Assembly: GCF_019583405.1 (NCBI RefSeq)
Contig: NZ_SZUU01000001.1
Span: 62,001-126,000 of the forward strand
Reading direction: 5' to 3'
Source: Bacteroides fragilis
Lineage (GTDB): Bacteria; Bacteroidota; Bacteroidia; Bacteroidales; Bacteroidaceae
DNA length: 64,000 nucleotides
The position numbers and the translations under genes are program-made. Of the stretch, positions 44,234 through 53,135 are shown piece by piece (position 1 is the stretch's first letter; every line of letters starts with the position of its first letter). The notes below the pieces were generated by a model. That model ran no database searches and was not told the origin of the DNA. It saw nothing but the letters and a program-made list of their open reading frames with translations.

Positions 44234-45391
44234 TTAGAACAGAACCACTCCCGCTTCAGCGATCAGTCCCTTGTCATAGGTCTTGGCTTTGTTATAGTAA
44301 CGGCTGCCACCGTATCCGCCTGTGACGAACAAACCGAATTTATCCGTAAACCGATACTCCAGGTTGAGGCGTGCCTGCAAGGCATAAAGACGTGCCGGAA
44401 TGCCTTCCACCTTTTTATTCCGGAATGTTTCGATGTGCTGATAGCCTAAATCACCGCTTACAAACAAGTTTTTGTAGAGTGGAAGTTCAAGACCCGCCCG
44501 ATAGAATAATGCTGCAGAGAATTTATCGTCAAAATCAAGATAGTGTGTACCTCCACCGAGGATAGTGTAGAAGAGTTTATTCTTGAAACGTGCACCTACA
44601 TTGATTTTGGTTCTGTTTCCTCCGAATACCATTAACTGTACCTTGGTTTGAGGGTTGGCATTGACCAGTCCCAGCTGAAGCCCTTTCATATCTTCCTTGT
44701 GATAGTTGAACAGTCCGATCTGCAAACCTTTTGCCTTAGAGGCAAAATTGAACAGTCCCAATTGCACTCCGTTCATTTGTCCTCCGGTTACATTGGCAAG
44801 TCCGGAAAATTGCAGTCCGTTCATCTCTTCTCCTACCACGTTGAGCAATCCCGACATCATAAGTCCGTCATATTCCTCACCGGTTACGTTGGCAAGACCT
44901 GCCAATTGTACACCTGCGGCTTTATCGCCTGTGATATTCATGATACCACTCATCATCAGTCCGCGCATATTGTCTCCGGCAATGTTGCTTAACCCCGTAA
45001 TCAGTACACCTTTTGCTTTATTTCCCGTAATATTTACGAGTCCCGAAACGGACAATCCTGCCAGGTTGTTACCATTTACGTTACTGATACCTCCAATCTG
45101 CACTCCATGCATGCTTCCTCCCGCAAGATTAGCCAATCCGGAGATCTGCACACCGTTCATATCGCTTTGCACCATACTTCCGAAGGCATTGAAGCCCACA
45201 CCGTGCAACTTATGCATTGCCGAGAAAAGTCCCAGGTTGACATACGTAGTCTGTGTACTGTCAAGTGGCTGCGTACATGCTTTTTTCCATAAAGAAAGAT
45301 TGATTCCCCCACTTTTGTTTCCGCCTTTATTCTGTGCAGGCAGACAGACTGCAGCCGAAAGAAGAGCTGCTACAAGAATTATTTTCTTCAT
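44234..45391 (-). CDS. LA_2272-like surface repeat protein
   Basis: 385 residues with signal peptide (CLPAQ, residue 20). From about residue 78 there are eight near-perfect 16-residue units with pattern M-x-G-L/V-x-x-S-G-L-x-N-x-x-G-x-x (for example MNGVQISGLANLAGGS, AKGVLITGLSNIAGDN), then three shorter units (AKGLQIGLFNYHKED). The spacing suits a stacked beta-helix. The last 130 residues look like outer-membrane barrel strands (YRAGLELPLYKNLFVSGDLGYQ, ending AEAGVVLF). This resembles the LA_2272 surface-repeat family first named in Leptospira. Probably an outer-membrane protein; function unknown. Confidence 0.78.
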   Translation of the reverse strand: MKKIILVAALLSAAVCLPAQNKGGNKSGGINLSLWKKACTQPLDSTQTTYVNLGLFSAMHKLHGVGFNAFGSMVQSDMNGVQISGLANLAGGSMHGVQIGGISNVNGNNLAGLSVSGLVNITGNKAKGVLITGLSNIAGDNMRGLMMSGIMNITGDKAAGVQLAGLANVTGEEYDGLMMSGLLNVVGEEMNGLQFSGLANVTGGQMNGVQLGLFNFASKAKGLQIGLFNYHKEDMKGLQLGLVNANPQTKVQLMVFGGNRTKINVGARFKNKLFYTILGGGTHYLDFDDKFSAALFYRAGLELPLYKNLFVSGDLGYQHIETFRNKKVEGIPARLYALQARLNLEYRFTDKFGLFVTGGYGGSRYYNKAKTYDKGLIAEAGVVLF

Positions 45392-45410
45392 AAGCTAAGT
45401 TTTTAGAACG

Positions 45411-45470
45411 CAAATTACGCAGATTTGCACGGATTATCCTATTAAAATCTATGCAAATCTGCGTAATCGA
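45411..45470. repeat. Dispersed stem-loop repeat, copy 5
   Basis: GCAAATTACGCAGATTTGCA at 45411-45430 is mirrored by TGCAAATCTGCGTAATC at 45453. Shorter than the other copies and lying between the repeat protein ATG and the stop of the acyl-CoA synthetase gene. Confidence 0.7.
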
Positions 45471-45499
45471 TGTCTTTTTATGAAAAATAGAGACTGCTT

Positions 45500-47158
45500 T
45501 TATCCTTTTGCCTCTTGATATAAGAAGCGTTTGATACTCTTTTTCGGAGTCTTTTCAAACTCTTCCGGATAGATTTTCATTTTCGAGATCTGGCTGTAGG
45601 CAGGAAGCATTTCGTTCAAGGTAACCCGGTTTTCTTCCATCACCCGTTCCATGTCTTCATTTTTCAACCCATGCGCAAAGGCTTCGTCAAAATCCGGATA
45701 AACCAGTCCTACCAGTTTGTCATTTTGTTGTACGATAATACTTTCGGCGACGTACGGCAAATTGTTCAGCTTATCTTCTATTTCTTCCGGATAGATATTC
45801 TGTCCGCTGGCACTCAATAACATATTCTTGCTGCGTCCCTTAATTGTGATGTTGCCTTCAGCATCTTCTAAAGCAAGGTCACCGGTATGCAACCATCCGT
45901 CTTTATCGATCACCTGGGCGGTAGCCTCTTCATTCTTATAGTAGCCTAACATTACGTTCGGACCTTTGCAGACAATTTCGCCTACCACATTCTCCGGGTC
46001 GGGCGAAAGGACTTTCACTTCCATGTTGAGTGCAGCTTTTCCACATGAACCCGGTTTGAAGCGTTTCCAGTCTTCGTAACAAATAATAGGACCACACTCG
46101 GTCATACCATAGCCCACTGTATAAGGGAAGTCAATCATTCTTAGGAATTGTTCCACCTCCTGGTTGAAGGCGGCTCCACCTACAATGACAGCTTCAAAAT
46201 TGCCGCCAAAGCCTTTTATCATCTCTTCGCGTACCGTTGCTTTAATCTTATCATTGATAATCGGCACTTTAAGCAGCAGCTTCATGGTAGGAGTCTCCAA
46301 CTTCGGAAGTACGCTCTTCTTGATGATTTTTTCGATAATCAGCGGAACAGCCACAATCAGGTTGGGTTTTACCTCGGCAAACGCCTGGAAGATAATCTTT
46401 GGGCTTGGCATACGGGTGAGGAAGTAGATCTGACACCCTACCGCAAATTCATACAGGAACTCGAAGGCCAGTCCGTACATGTGTGCCATCGGCAGCATGG
46501 ATACGATCTTATCACCTGCTTTCAGTGGAAGTACCTCGAAAGCGAAAGTCGTATTCGACCATAAGCTACGATAGGGGAGCATTACACCTTTTGAATAGCT
46601 GGTGGTTCCCGAGGTATAGTTGATAACAGCCAGTTCTTCAGGCTGATCCTTATGATATTCGATATGTTCCTTACGGAAATTTTTGGGGAATTTCTTCCCG
46701 AACATTTCGTTGAGGTGTTCACGTGCGTGAGTCAGTCGTTCGCTACGTGATACCAGTAACGTAAAATCGTTCATCATCAGGATACCCTCGAGCAACGGCA
46801 TGGCAGACTCATTGAGGTTTTCCCAGACCACGTCTCCTACAAACAGGAGTTTGGCTTCCGAGTGATTGACGATGTTGTGTACGTTATCAGCTTTGAATTC
46901 GTGTAAGATGGGGACGATAACCGCTCCATAAGTGAGAGTCGCGAGGAAAGTAACTCCCCAGTGGGAACTATTTCTCCCGCAAACGGCTATTTTGTCTCCT
47001 TTGCGGATTCCGCTTTCTTCAAAGATGATGTGGAGCTTTTCTATTTTGCGGGCTACGTCTTTATACTGTAGGGTGGCACCTTTATAATCTGTCAGGGCGT
47101 CCAAATCCCAATTATTCTTAATACTATTTTCAATGTAAGCTATAAAACTTTGTTCCAT
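45500..47158 (-). CDS. AMP-binding long-chain acyl-CoA synthetase-like enzyme
   Basis: About 552 residues from the ATG at 47158. An upstream TTG at 47191 is excluded because it lies in a -7 promoter box. Adenylation motifs: INYTSGTTSYSKGVMLPY (P-loop, near residue 180), VGYGMTECGP near 340, DGWLHTGDLALEDAEGN near 420, and GRSKNMLLSASGQNIYPEEIE near 440 with a C-terminal Lys in TPKKSIKRFL. It should activate a fatty acid with ATP and CoA in the cytoplasm or at the membrane. Chain length not predictable. Monocistronic; its terminator region holds dispersed repeat copy 5. Confidence 0.92.
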   Translation of the reverse strand: MEQSFIAYIENSIKNNWDLDALTDYKGATLQYKDVARKIEKLHIIFEESGIRKGDKIAVCGRNSSHWGVTFLATLTYGAVIVPILHEFKADNVHNIVNHSEAKLLFVGDVVWENLNESAMPLLEGILMMNDFTLLVSRSERLTHAREHLNEMFGKKFPKNFRKEHIEYHKDQPEELAVINYTSGTTSYSKGVMLPYRSLWSNTTFAFEVLPLKAGDKIVSMLPMAHMYGLAFEFLYEFAVGCQIYFLTRMPSPKIIFQAFAEVKPNLIVAVPLIIEKIIKKSVLPKLETPTMKLLLKVPIINDKIKATVREEMIKGFGGNFEAVIVGGAAFNQEVEQFLRMIDFPYTVGYGMTECGPIICYEDWKRFKPGSCGKAALNMEVKVLSPDPENVVGEIVCKGPNVMLGYYKNEEATAQVIDKDGWLHTGDLALEDAEGNITIKGRSKNMLLSASGQNIYPEEIEDKLNNLPYVAESIIVQQNDKLVGLVYPDFDEAFAHGLKNEDMERVMEENRVTLNEMLPAYSQISKMKIYPEEFEKTPKKSIKRFLYQEAKG

Positions 47159-47188
47159 TGTTTTTTGCACATTTAATGATAAATTGTG

Positions 47189-47196
47189 CAAATATA
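47189..47196 (-). promoter_or_regulatory. -7 box of the acyl-CoA synthetase gene
   Basis: Minus strand TATATTTG, 30 bases before ATG 47158; fits TAnnTTTG. It decides against the upstream TTG start. No clear -33 TTTG. Confidence 0.5.
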
Positions 47197-47262
47197 GCTA
47201 TTTAATTGAGATTTGAAAACTTAGAGGCTATTTAAATTTTTCTTTTGCAGCTTTCATTGTAT

Positions 47263-47349
47263 TCATCACGGGATAACACGGAGGACATAAAGTTCTATTT
47301 TCTTTCCTATTTTAAAACTCTGTGTCCTCTGTGCTCTCTGTGTGGTGAA
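47263..47349. repeat. Dispersed stem-loop repeat, copy 6
   Basis: TTCATCACGGGATAACACGG and AGGACA at the left match TGTCCT and CTCTGTGTGGTGAA at the right. It lies immediately after the stop of fcl. Confidence 0.75.
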
Positions 47350-47352
47350 TAA

Positions 47353-48423
47353 TTATCTTAGATACCACTCGTACATTCTCTGTACTCCCTCTTCAATATC
47401 GATCTTATGATGCCATCCGAGGTTGTGCAATTTCGACGGGTCGGTAAGTTTTCGCATGGTTCCGTCCGGTTTACTGCTGTCAAAAGTCAGTTTACCCTGA
47501 TAGCCGACTGTGCTTACAATTAGTTCTGCCAGTTCGCGGATCGTTATTTCTTTTCCGGTACCTATATTGATGTGGCAGTTGCGGATATCTTTTGTTCCGG
47601 CTTTGTAGGTATCCTTGAAGTCTACATGTTCCATTACGAATACGCTGGCATCGGCCATTTCTTCACTCCAAAGGAACTCGCGTAGCGGTGTCCCGGTTCC
47701 CCAGAGTGTCACTTCTTTTTCAGTAATACCATATTTCCGGAGGATTTGCAGGATCTCTTCGTTAGAGTTGGCACCACTGATGCCTTCCACCGGACGCAGG
47801 TTCATGTCTTTACGCACAGCTTCCCAATCTCCTTTTTTCAGGCAATGTGCCAAGTGAATTTTACGGATCATGGCAGGCAGCACATGACTGCGTTCCAAGT
47901 CAAAGTTATCGTTCGGCCCATACAGGTTGGTCGGCATCACGGCGATGTAATTCGTTCCATATTGCAGGTTGAAGCTTTCGCACATTTTCAGTCCGGCTAT
48001 TTTGGCTATGGCATAAGGTTCGTTGGTATATTCCAGCGGAGAAGTGAGCAACACGTCCTCTTTCATCGGCTGTTCGGCATCCCGTGGATAGATGCAGGTA
48101 CTTCCCAGAAAAAGCAGCTTTTTCACTTGATGGCGGAAACTTTCTCCGATCACGTTCTGCTGTATCTGTAAGTTCTTGTAGATAAAATCTGCACGGTAAA
48201 TACTATTGGCCATGATCCCTCCTACAAAAGCGGCAGCCAGAAATACGTACTCCGGCATTTCCTCATCAAAAAACTGCTTTACGGCCGCACCGTCCAATAA
48301 GTCCAGTTCCTTATGTGTGCGTCCCACCAGATTCGTATATCCCTTTTCCTGCAGGTTTTTCCATATAGCCGAACCCACCAGTCCGTGGTGTCCGGCTACA
48401 TAAATTTTTGCGTTTTTATCCAT
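47353..48423 (-). CDS. fcl: GDP-L-fucose synthase
   Basis: About 356 residues from the ATG at 48423; Met codons 9 and 24 bases upstream are possible but would lie inside gmd. N-terminal NAD(P)-binding glycine motif GHHGLVGSAIW; catalytic set with SCIYP(R) in GSTCIYPRD, the YxxxK pair in NEPYAIAKIAG, and the C-terminal TGKEITIRELAE block. It converts GDP-4-keto-6-deoxymannose, the product of Gmd, to GDP-L-fucose in the cytoplasm. It partly overlaps or abuts gmd on the same strand, so the two are coupled. B. fragilis uses GDP-fucose to decorate surface proteins and capsules. Confidence 0.96.
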   Translation of the reverse strand: MDKNAKIYVAGHHGLVGSAIWKNLQEKGYTNLVGRTHKELDLLDGAAVKQFFDEEMPEYVFLAAAFVGGIMANSIYRADFIYKNLQIQQNVIGESFRHQVKKLLFLGSTCIYPRDAEQPMKEDVLLTSPLEYTNEPYAIAKIAGLKMCESFNLQYGTNYIAVMPTNLYGPNDNFDLERSHVLPAMIRKIHLAHCLKKGDWEAVRKDMNLRPVEGISGANSNEEILQILRKYGITEKEVTLWGTGTPLREFLWSEEMADASVFVMEHVDFKDTYKAGTKDIRNCHINIGTGKEITIRELAELIVSTVGYQGKLTFDSSKPDGTMRKLTDPSKLHNLGWHHKIDIEEGVQRMYEWYLR

Positions 48424-48427
48424 TCTG

Positions 48428-49501
48428 TCAATCATGTTTAGTCGCAATCATTCTTTTCACTTTGGCCATATCATGGCGTACCATGATTTTTACCAGTTCC
48501 GGGAATGGTGTTTTGCATGGATTCCATCCCAATACGGTTCTGGCTTTGGTCGGGTTACCGAGCAATTGTTCCACTTCGGCAGGGCGGAAATATCTCGGGT
48601 CGACTTCTACCAGTACTTTACCGGTGGCTGCGTCAATTCCTTTTTCATTTACGCCTTCGCCTTCCCAACGCAGGTTGATGCCTATTTCGGCAAATGCCAG
48701 TGTACAGAATTCGCGGACGGTATGCATTTCGCCGGTAGCGATTACGAAATCTTCGGGTACGTCATGTTGCAGGATCAGCCACATACATTCTACGTAATCT
48801 TTGGCATAGCCCCAGTCACGCTTGGCATCCAGGTTACCCAAATATAATTTATCCTGTTCGCCTTGTGCGATGCGTGCTGCTGCCAGCGTGATCTTACGGG
48901 TTACGAAAGTCTCGCCACGGCGTTCACTCTCGTGATTGAATAAGATACCGTTTACGGCAAACATTCCGTAACTTTCACGATAGTTCTTAGTGATCCAGAA
49001 ACCGTATTGCTTGGCTACTCCATACGGAGAACGCGGATAGAACGGAGTCGTTTCGCTTTGCGGCACTTCCTGTACTTTTCCGTAGAGTTCGGAAGTGGAA
49101 GCCTGGTAGATGCGTGTCTGTTTTTCCAGTCCCAGGATGCGGACAGCTTCAAGCATACGCAATGTACCGAGTGCATCCGCCTCGGCGGTATATTCCGGTA
49201 CGTCGAACGATACTTTTACGTGGCTTTGTGCCGCCAGGTTGTATATCTCGTCGGGTTGTACTTGCTGGATGATGCGGATCAGTGAACTTGAGTCGGTCAT
49301 ATCTCCGTAGTGCAGGTTGACTGTACGTTTCTGTTTCATATCGCGCACCCATTCATCAAAGTACAAGTGTTCGATCCGGCCTGTATTGAAAGAAGATGAA
49401 CGGCGCAGGATGCCGTGTACTTCGTAACCTTTCTGAAGAAGAAACTCGGCGAGGAATGAACCATCCTGTCCGGTAATACCTGAAATAAGAGCTTTTTTCA
49501 T
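48428..49501 (-). CDS. gmd: GDP-mannose 4,6-dehydratase
   Basis: About 357 residues from ATG 49501, which begins [15 protein letters not shown]; an upstream frame extension starting with a non-ATG codon is unlikely. Marks: [39 protein letters not shown] cofactor loop ([13 protein letters not shown]), catalytic [16 protein letters not shown] and [20 protein letters not shown], then [20 protein letters not shown]. First step of GDP-L-fucose formation. It precedes fcl. No phase-variable promoter or repeat is seen near it, so GDP-fucose supply should be constant while the capsule locus to the right switches. Confidence 0.97.
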   Translation of the reverse strand: MKKALISGITGQDGSFLAEFLLQKGYEVHGILRRSSSFNTGRIEHLYFDEWVRDMKQKRTVNLHYGDMTDSSSLIRIIQQVQPDEIYNLAAQSHVKVSFDVPEYTAEADALGTLRMLEAVRILGLEKQTRIYQASTSELYGKVQEVPQSETTPFYPRSPYGVAKQYGFWITKNYRESYGMFAVNGILFNHESERRGETFVTRKITLAAARIAQGEQDKLYLGNLDAKRDWGYAKDYVECMWLILQHDVPEDFVIATGEMHTVREFCTLAFAEIGINLRWEGEGVNEKGIDAATGKVLVEVDPRYFRPAEVEQLLGNPTKARTVLGWNPCKTPFPELVKIMVRHDMAKVKRMIATKHD

Positions 49502-49609
49502 GTCTATTGTTTTGAGTTTATAATCTTTTTGACGATGCAATATTCGGTATTTTCATAAGAACGGGCAATCTATCTGCTGAATTATTTTCTTTTTTCAACG
49601 GAAAAAACT

Positions 49610-49617
49610 TATCTTTG
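49610..49617 (+). promoter_or_regulatory. -7 promoter box before the ATPase gene
   Basis: TATCTTTG, 97 bases before the ATG at 49715. TTTC at 49586-49589 is a weak -33 candidate with a 20-base spacer. The leader between is very AT-rich. Confidence 0.5.
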
Positions 49618-49714
49618 CTGTAATTTATTAAAATAGAAATGAATATTATGCTTTTTAATATTGAAATATCTATTCTATTTTATATAATGGATTTTATTTT
49701 AAATAAATTCATAT

Positions 49715-50986
49715 ATGAATGATATATTTGATGAATTGGTATCATCCAACTACTGGAATGGAAAACTGCCGAAAGTGGAATTTGCCCGTAAAAGTTACAC
49801 AAACCGTATATTCGGGTATGTAGGTAACCGCCTTGTAAAGGTCCTGACCGGACAGAGAGGGGTAGGTAAAGGATGCCTGTTGCGGCAGATCATCTATCAG
49901 TTGATTGCCGATGGTGTTTCATCACGGAACATTCTATATATAAGTAAGAAGTTCACAGATTCGGGCGTACTTTCCGGCTATCGTGATCTGGACGACTTGC
50001 TTTTTATCTATCGTGAGAAAATCCATCCGGTAGGTAAAGTCTATATTTTTATTGAAGAAATACAAAAAGTGGAGGGCTGGGAACATTTTGTCCATTCCCA
50101 TTCACAGGACTTTGTAGATACTTGCGAGTTGTTTATCAGTGGTTCCAACCAGGATATGCTTTCGGGTGAAGCCGAGAAGCTTTTGGCCAGACATTACGTC
50201 AGTTTTGAGATATTTCCCTTTAGCTTTTCCGAGCACAGGATATTGGAGAGGGTAGAGGCTACCGGCAAAAATTACGCGGAATATATGGGTAAGGGGGCAC
50301 TACCCATTCTTTTCAATCTTCCGGATGCGGAGGCCGGATGGAAAGCCATTTCCGCTCTTCGCGATACGATTCTGTTTCGTGATATCATCCGTCGATATCG
50401 GATTAAGGATGCCCGCCTGCTCGAAGATGTGTTCGTCTATTTGTGCACCCATCTCGCTGAGTTGATTACCATCGGTCAGCTGGTCAGTCACTTTGCTACC
50501 CAGAACCGGAAGACGAGTTATGATACGGTCGCCAATTATATCTGCTATCTGGAAGACACCTCTCTGATTCATCGCGTGGAACGTTATCAGATCCGCAGCA
50601 AAGAGATTCTTCTGGGTAGCTGCAAATACTATATTAACGATTGGGCATTCATGCGCCATCTGTATCCTTTTTTTGCCGGTTCCCGAAAATCCTGCTTTGA
50701 GAACCAGGTTTATCTGGAACTGCGGCGTGCCGGATATACCGTTTTTGTAGGTGTGCTTCGTGGGGGTAAACTGGTCGATTTTGTTGGCAGGAAGAAAGAC
50801 CGCATTGTATATTTGCAATGTGCACCTCTGCTCAATGATGATTTTCAAGTAGAGCAAATGTACAACACGCTGGAGATGATACAAGACAATTATGAAAAGT
50901 GGGTCGTTTCTATGGACGATACCACATTGCCCTCCAAAGAAGGGATTCGTCACATACAAGTCTGGCAACTGCCTGAAATACTATAG
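49715..50986 (+). CDS. AAA-type ATPase with C-terminal DUF4143-like domain
   Basis: 423 residues. Walker A region TGQRGVGKGCLL (Gly46-Lys52) has Gly and Cys where most P-loops have Ser or Thr. Walker B is VYIFIEEIQKV near residue 113; sensor FISGSNQDML near 150. The C-terminal part (about 220-400) with RDIIRRYRIKDARLLEDVFVYLCTH and FENQVYLELRRAGY matches the DUF4143 type found in archaeal-type AAA ATPases of Bacteroides. Function unknown; members are often near mobile or toxin-antitoxin-like loci. It is a single gene, followed by a GAAGTTAA repeat array. Confidence 0.85.
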   Translation: MNDIFDELVSSNYWNGKLPKVEFARKSYTNRIFGYVGNRLVKVLTGQRGVGKGCLLRQIIYQLIADGVSSRNILYISKKFTDSGVLSGYRDLDDLLFIYREKIHPVGKVYIFIEEIQKVEGWEHFVHSHSQDFVDTCELFISGSNQDMLSGEAEKLLARHYVSFEIFPFSFSEHRILERVEATGKNYAEYMGKGALPILFNLPDAEAGWKAISALRDTILFRDIIRRYRIKDARLLEDVFVYLCTHLAELITIGQLVSHFATQNRKTSYDTVANYICYLEDTSLIHRVERYQIRSKEILLGSCKYYINDWAFMRHLYPFFAGSRKSCFENQVYLELRRAGYTVFVGVLRGGKLVDFVGRKKDRIVYLQCAPLLNDDFQVEQMYNTLEMIQDNYEKWVVSMDDTTLPSKEGIRHIQVWQLPEIL

Positions 50987-51034
50987 TCTGACAATCTTTT
51001 TTGATAGCTTTGATGTCCGGATGATGCCGTTTAC

Positions 51035-51135
51035 GAAGTTAACATCTTGTCGTTTACGAAGTTAATATCATAACATTATGAAGTTAAAATCGTATCTCTG
51101 GGAAGTTAACTTCCTGAAGTCACGATTTTAACTTC
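51035..51135. repeat. Array of GAAGTTAA repeats
   Basis: Direct copies at 51035, 51058, 51080 and 51102, spaced 23, 22 and 22 bases, and inverted copies (TTAACTTC) at 51106 and 51128. GAAGTTAAAATCGT at 51080 and its complement at 51122 form a larger inverted repeat around a GGAAGTTAACTTCC palindrome. The two-turn spacing suggests repeated binding of one protein. Confidence 0.7.
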
Positions 51136-51280
51136 GTATTAGTGCTTTTGTGATCGCTTTTCAACCCCTTGAGAATCAGTGCTCGTTTCCGGAGGAAAAC
51201 AGCTACATTCTTTAATTGATTGCAAGCAAACAGCATTTTCCAGAATATAAAAACGTACTGTTTGTCAGAAAAGTTCTTTT

Positions 51281-52084
51281 TTAGGTTCCGCTTCTTTTCT
51301 TTGCCCGGTTCAATGCTGCGATCATGTATTTTCCTTTTGCTCCGATGTTACTCCAGTTCGTGCTGCAAATCAGTTTCCATACAGGGGTTCCTTTTCTCCC
51401 GTAATCCGACAGTCTCAGGATTGCTTCGATCTCTTTTTCGTCTGTTATTCCGAATCGTTCCAGGTTTCCCATTAATCCCACGTAGTTGTGTGTCATCGTA
51501 TTAAATGCGTATCCGGGCATACTGACCGGCGTAGCATTGACTTCCTCTTCCTTCCCCCTTGGGGGAGCTGAGGGGGGAAATTCTTTACTTTGCTTTACTT
51601 TACTTTGTTCGGTATTGCATGCATTTCTTGCATCAGAGCCTGCATCCTGCTCTACATTTTGCGTGCAGACGGTCTTTTCTTCATTACATGTCTCTTTCGG
51701 CTTTATCAGTAGATAAGGCATGGCTGTCCAGTTCCTCTTTCTTCGCTTGGTTGCCTCTATCCATACTTTTTGTATTGCTTCAGAGGTCAGTACTTTATGT
51801 TCCGCATAACTTCCCCTGTCCATCATTCCTTTCTCGATCATTATCTCGATAATTCCCTGCACCTCTTCTGCGTCTGCCTCTTTTCCCGTCTTGTTGGCGA
51901 AAATAAGGCATTGTTCCTCACCCCACGGAATATAATATCCTTCTTTATATATCTTGCATAGGAGTTTCAGTACAATCGCGAGTCCTTTCATGCCATATTT
52001 TGCTTCTATTACCTCCATTGCGTTCTCTTCCATAAAATTTACAGCTATTGGAAAGTAATTTATTCCATCGTATGTTGTTGCCAT
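51281..52084 (-). CDS. DUF4373 domain protein
   Basis: 267 residues. The N-terminal 115 residues are the DUF4373 (Lin1244/Lin1753-like) module: YFPIAVNFMEENAMEVIEAKYGMKGLAIVLKLLCKIYKEGYYIPWGEEQ. A low-complexity middle with many charged residues (TEQSKVKQSKEFPPSAPPRGKEEEV) is followed by a C-terminal helical part ending with a basic segment (GKYMIAALNRAKKRSG). DUF4373 is common in mobile elements and next to capsule loci in B. fragilis, and it is often compared with replication-initiation or DNA-binding proteins; function unknown here. It lies downstream of two other minus-strand genes and may share a transcript with them. Confidence 0.82.
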   Translation of the reverse strand: MATTYDGINYFPIAVNFMEENAMEVIEAKYGMKGLAIVLKLLCKIYKEGYYIPWGEEQCLIFANKTGKEADAEEVQGIIEIMIEKGMMDRGSYAEHKVLTSEAIQKVWIEATKRRKRNWTAMPYLLIKPKETCNEEKTVCTQNVEQDAGSDARNACNTEQSKVKQSKEFPPSAPPRGKEEEVNATPVSMPGYAFNTMTHNYVGLMGNLERFGITDEKEIEAILRLSDYGRKGTPVWKLICSTNWSNIGAKGKYMIAALNRAKKRSGT

Positions 52085-52133
52085 AATTGTTAAGTTGTTA
52101 TGTTGCTGATTAATTGGTCACTGAAAGATTCTC

Positions 52134-52481
52134 CTATACGATCGCTCTCCATTCCATGAAATTCTCTATTTTGAAGGTCATCCACCTTTGTTGTTCCACA
52201 TCCCGGTAGACCACTGTGTTTTTTATTTCCATCGGATCATACTGCTTTCCGAAATCTTTTTCGTATCCCACCAATGTTCCTTTCACCAGTTTGAATGTTC
52301 CGTCCTGTTTCATATAAGCTACGGCTGCATGTCCATATTGCATATATTCTATGAGGGCTTCCAGTCGTTCTGCCATCCATTCGGAGCACTGTTCTGTGTA
52401 GTCCTTTTCGAGCATGATTTGTCTTTTCCATTTTCCTTTCATCATTTCGTTTTTCGATACTGCTTTCCTGTTCTTTTTCAT
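52134..52481 (-). CDS. Small SH3-like barrel (WYL_2-type) protein
   Basis: 115 residues. The N-terminal third is basic and helical (KKNRKAVSKNEMMKGKWKRQIML). The rest looks like a small barrel: GHAAVAYMKQDGTFKLVKGTLVGYEKDFG, then NTVVYRDVEQQRWMTFKIENFMEW. The pattern, a K-x-DGT opening and an aromatic W-x-x-F-x-x-x-N end, resembles the WYL_2/Sm-like SH3-barrel proteins found in Bacteroidales mobile elements. No signal peptide. It lies between the DUF4373 and the phase-frameshift gene on the minus strand. Function unknown. Confidence 0.62.
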   Translation of the reverse strand: MKKNRKAVSKNEMMKGKWKRQIMLEKDYTEQCSEWMAERLEALIEYMQYGHAAVAYMKQDGTFKLVKGTLVGYEKDFGKQYDPMEIKNTVVYRDVEQQRWMTFKIENFMEWRAIV

Positions 52482-52569
52482 AATTGATTTTTTTAAGTTT
52501 ATTAATGAGTTATTGTCGGGCTTTTATTTTTACCCATGGCAAAGTACGGTAATAAGTTTTGAATAGACT

Positions 52570-52610
52570 AATCCTGTAAAAGTACTTTAGAAAGGGACTT
52601 TTACAGGATT
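52570..52610 (-). terminator. Stem-loop after the small minus-strand gene
   Basis: AATCCTGTAAAAGT at 52570 and ACTTTTACAGGATT at 52597 form a perfect 14-bp stem with a 13-base loop, 11 bases past the stop at 52622. On the minus strand no T run follows, so it may be a weak terminator or an mRNA end structure. Confidence 0.5.
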
Positions 52611-52621
52611 TTAACAATCGG

Positions 52622-52960
52622 TTATTTGCCTTCATCTCGCTTTTTCCGGAATGCTCTGGCATATTTTTTCAGCTCTGATAGAAAAGAACGTTTATTAGGC
52701 TCTGTAGCAATACCTTTGCGCTGATATTCAAAGGTGAGATATTCTTTTATTATTTCCTGTAGTTCTTCAATGGGTCTGTTTTCCATACTGTTGATTCCGC
52801 CTTTGATAAAGCTTTCGGTAAGTGCCTCCATTAGCTTTCCTTTGCCTTTTGTGATGTGTAGTGGTTCTCTAACCTTTTGATTGAGGCTGAATTGCAAGTC
52901 GGCTTTACCCGCAAAGATTACTTTTCCATTTACTTCGATGGTTACTAAGTTATCATTCAA
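52622..52960 (-). CDS. Small protein with an apparent frameshift in a poly-A tract at its 5' end
   Basis: The open frame (112 residues) begins at a TTG and starts NDNLVTIEVNGKVIFAGKADLQFSL. No ATG is in frame. A well placed ATG at 52986 begins another frame that stops after five codons. One more A in the seven-A run (complement of 52973-52979) would join them, giving MEEKKVVISLNDNLV, a natural beta start. So the gene seems frameshifted, phase-variable or wrongly read. The remainder has a basic C-terminus (FLSELKKYARAFRKKRDEGK). Family not recognised. It is the first gene that the promoter in the present orientation of the invertible element points to. Confidence 0.6.
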   Translation of the reverse strand: MNDNLVTIEVNGKVIFAGKADLQFSLNQKVREPLHITKGKGKLMEALTESFIKGGINSMENRPIEELQEIIKEYLTFEYQRKGIATEPNKRSFLSELKKYARAFRKKRDEGK

Positions 52961-53135
52961 TGAGATAACTACTTTTTTTCTTCCATAATGTTAGTTATTA
53001 AATGAATTTATGAAAAGGCAAAGTTTGTATAAAAAAATATAAATATAAAAGAATACCGGAGTTTTTTTAGCTTAAAGGGAGAATCTTAAAGTGTAAGGAT
53101 CTTGTTATTAGTTATTTATCTTAAGATATAGGTGT

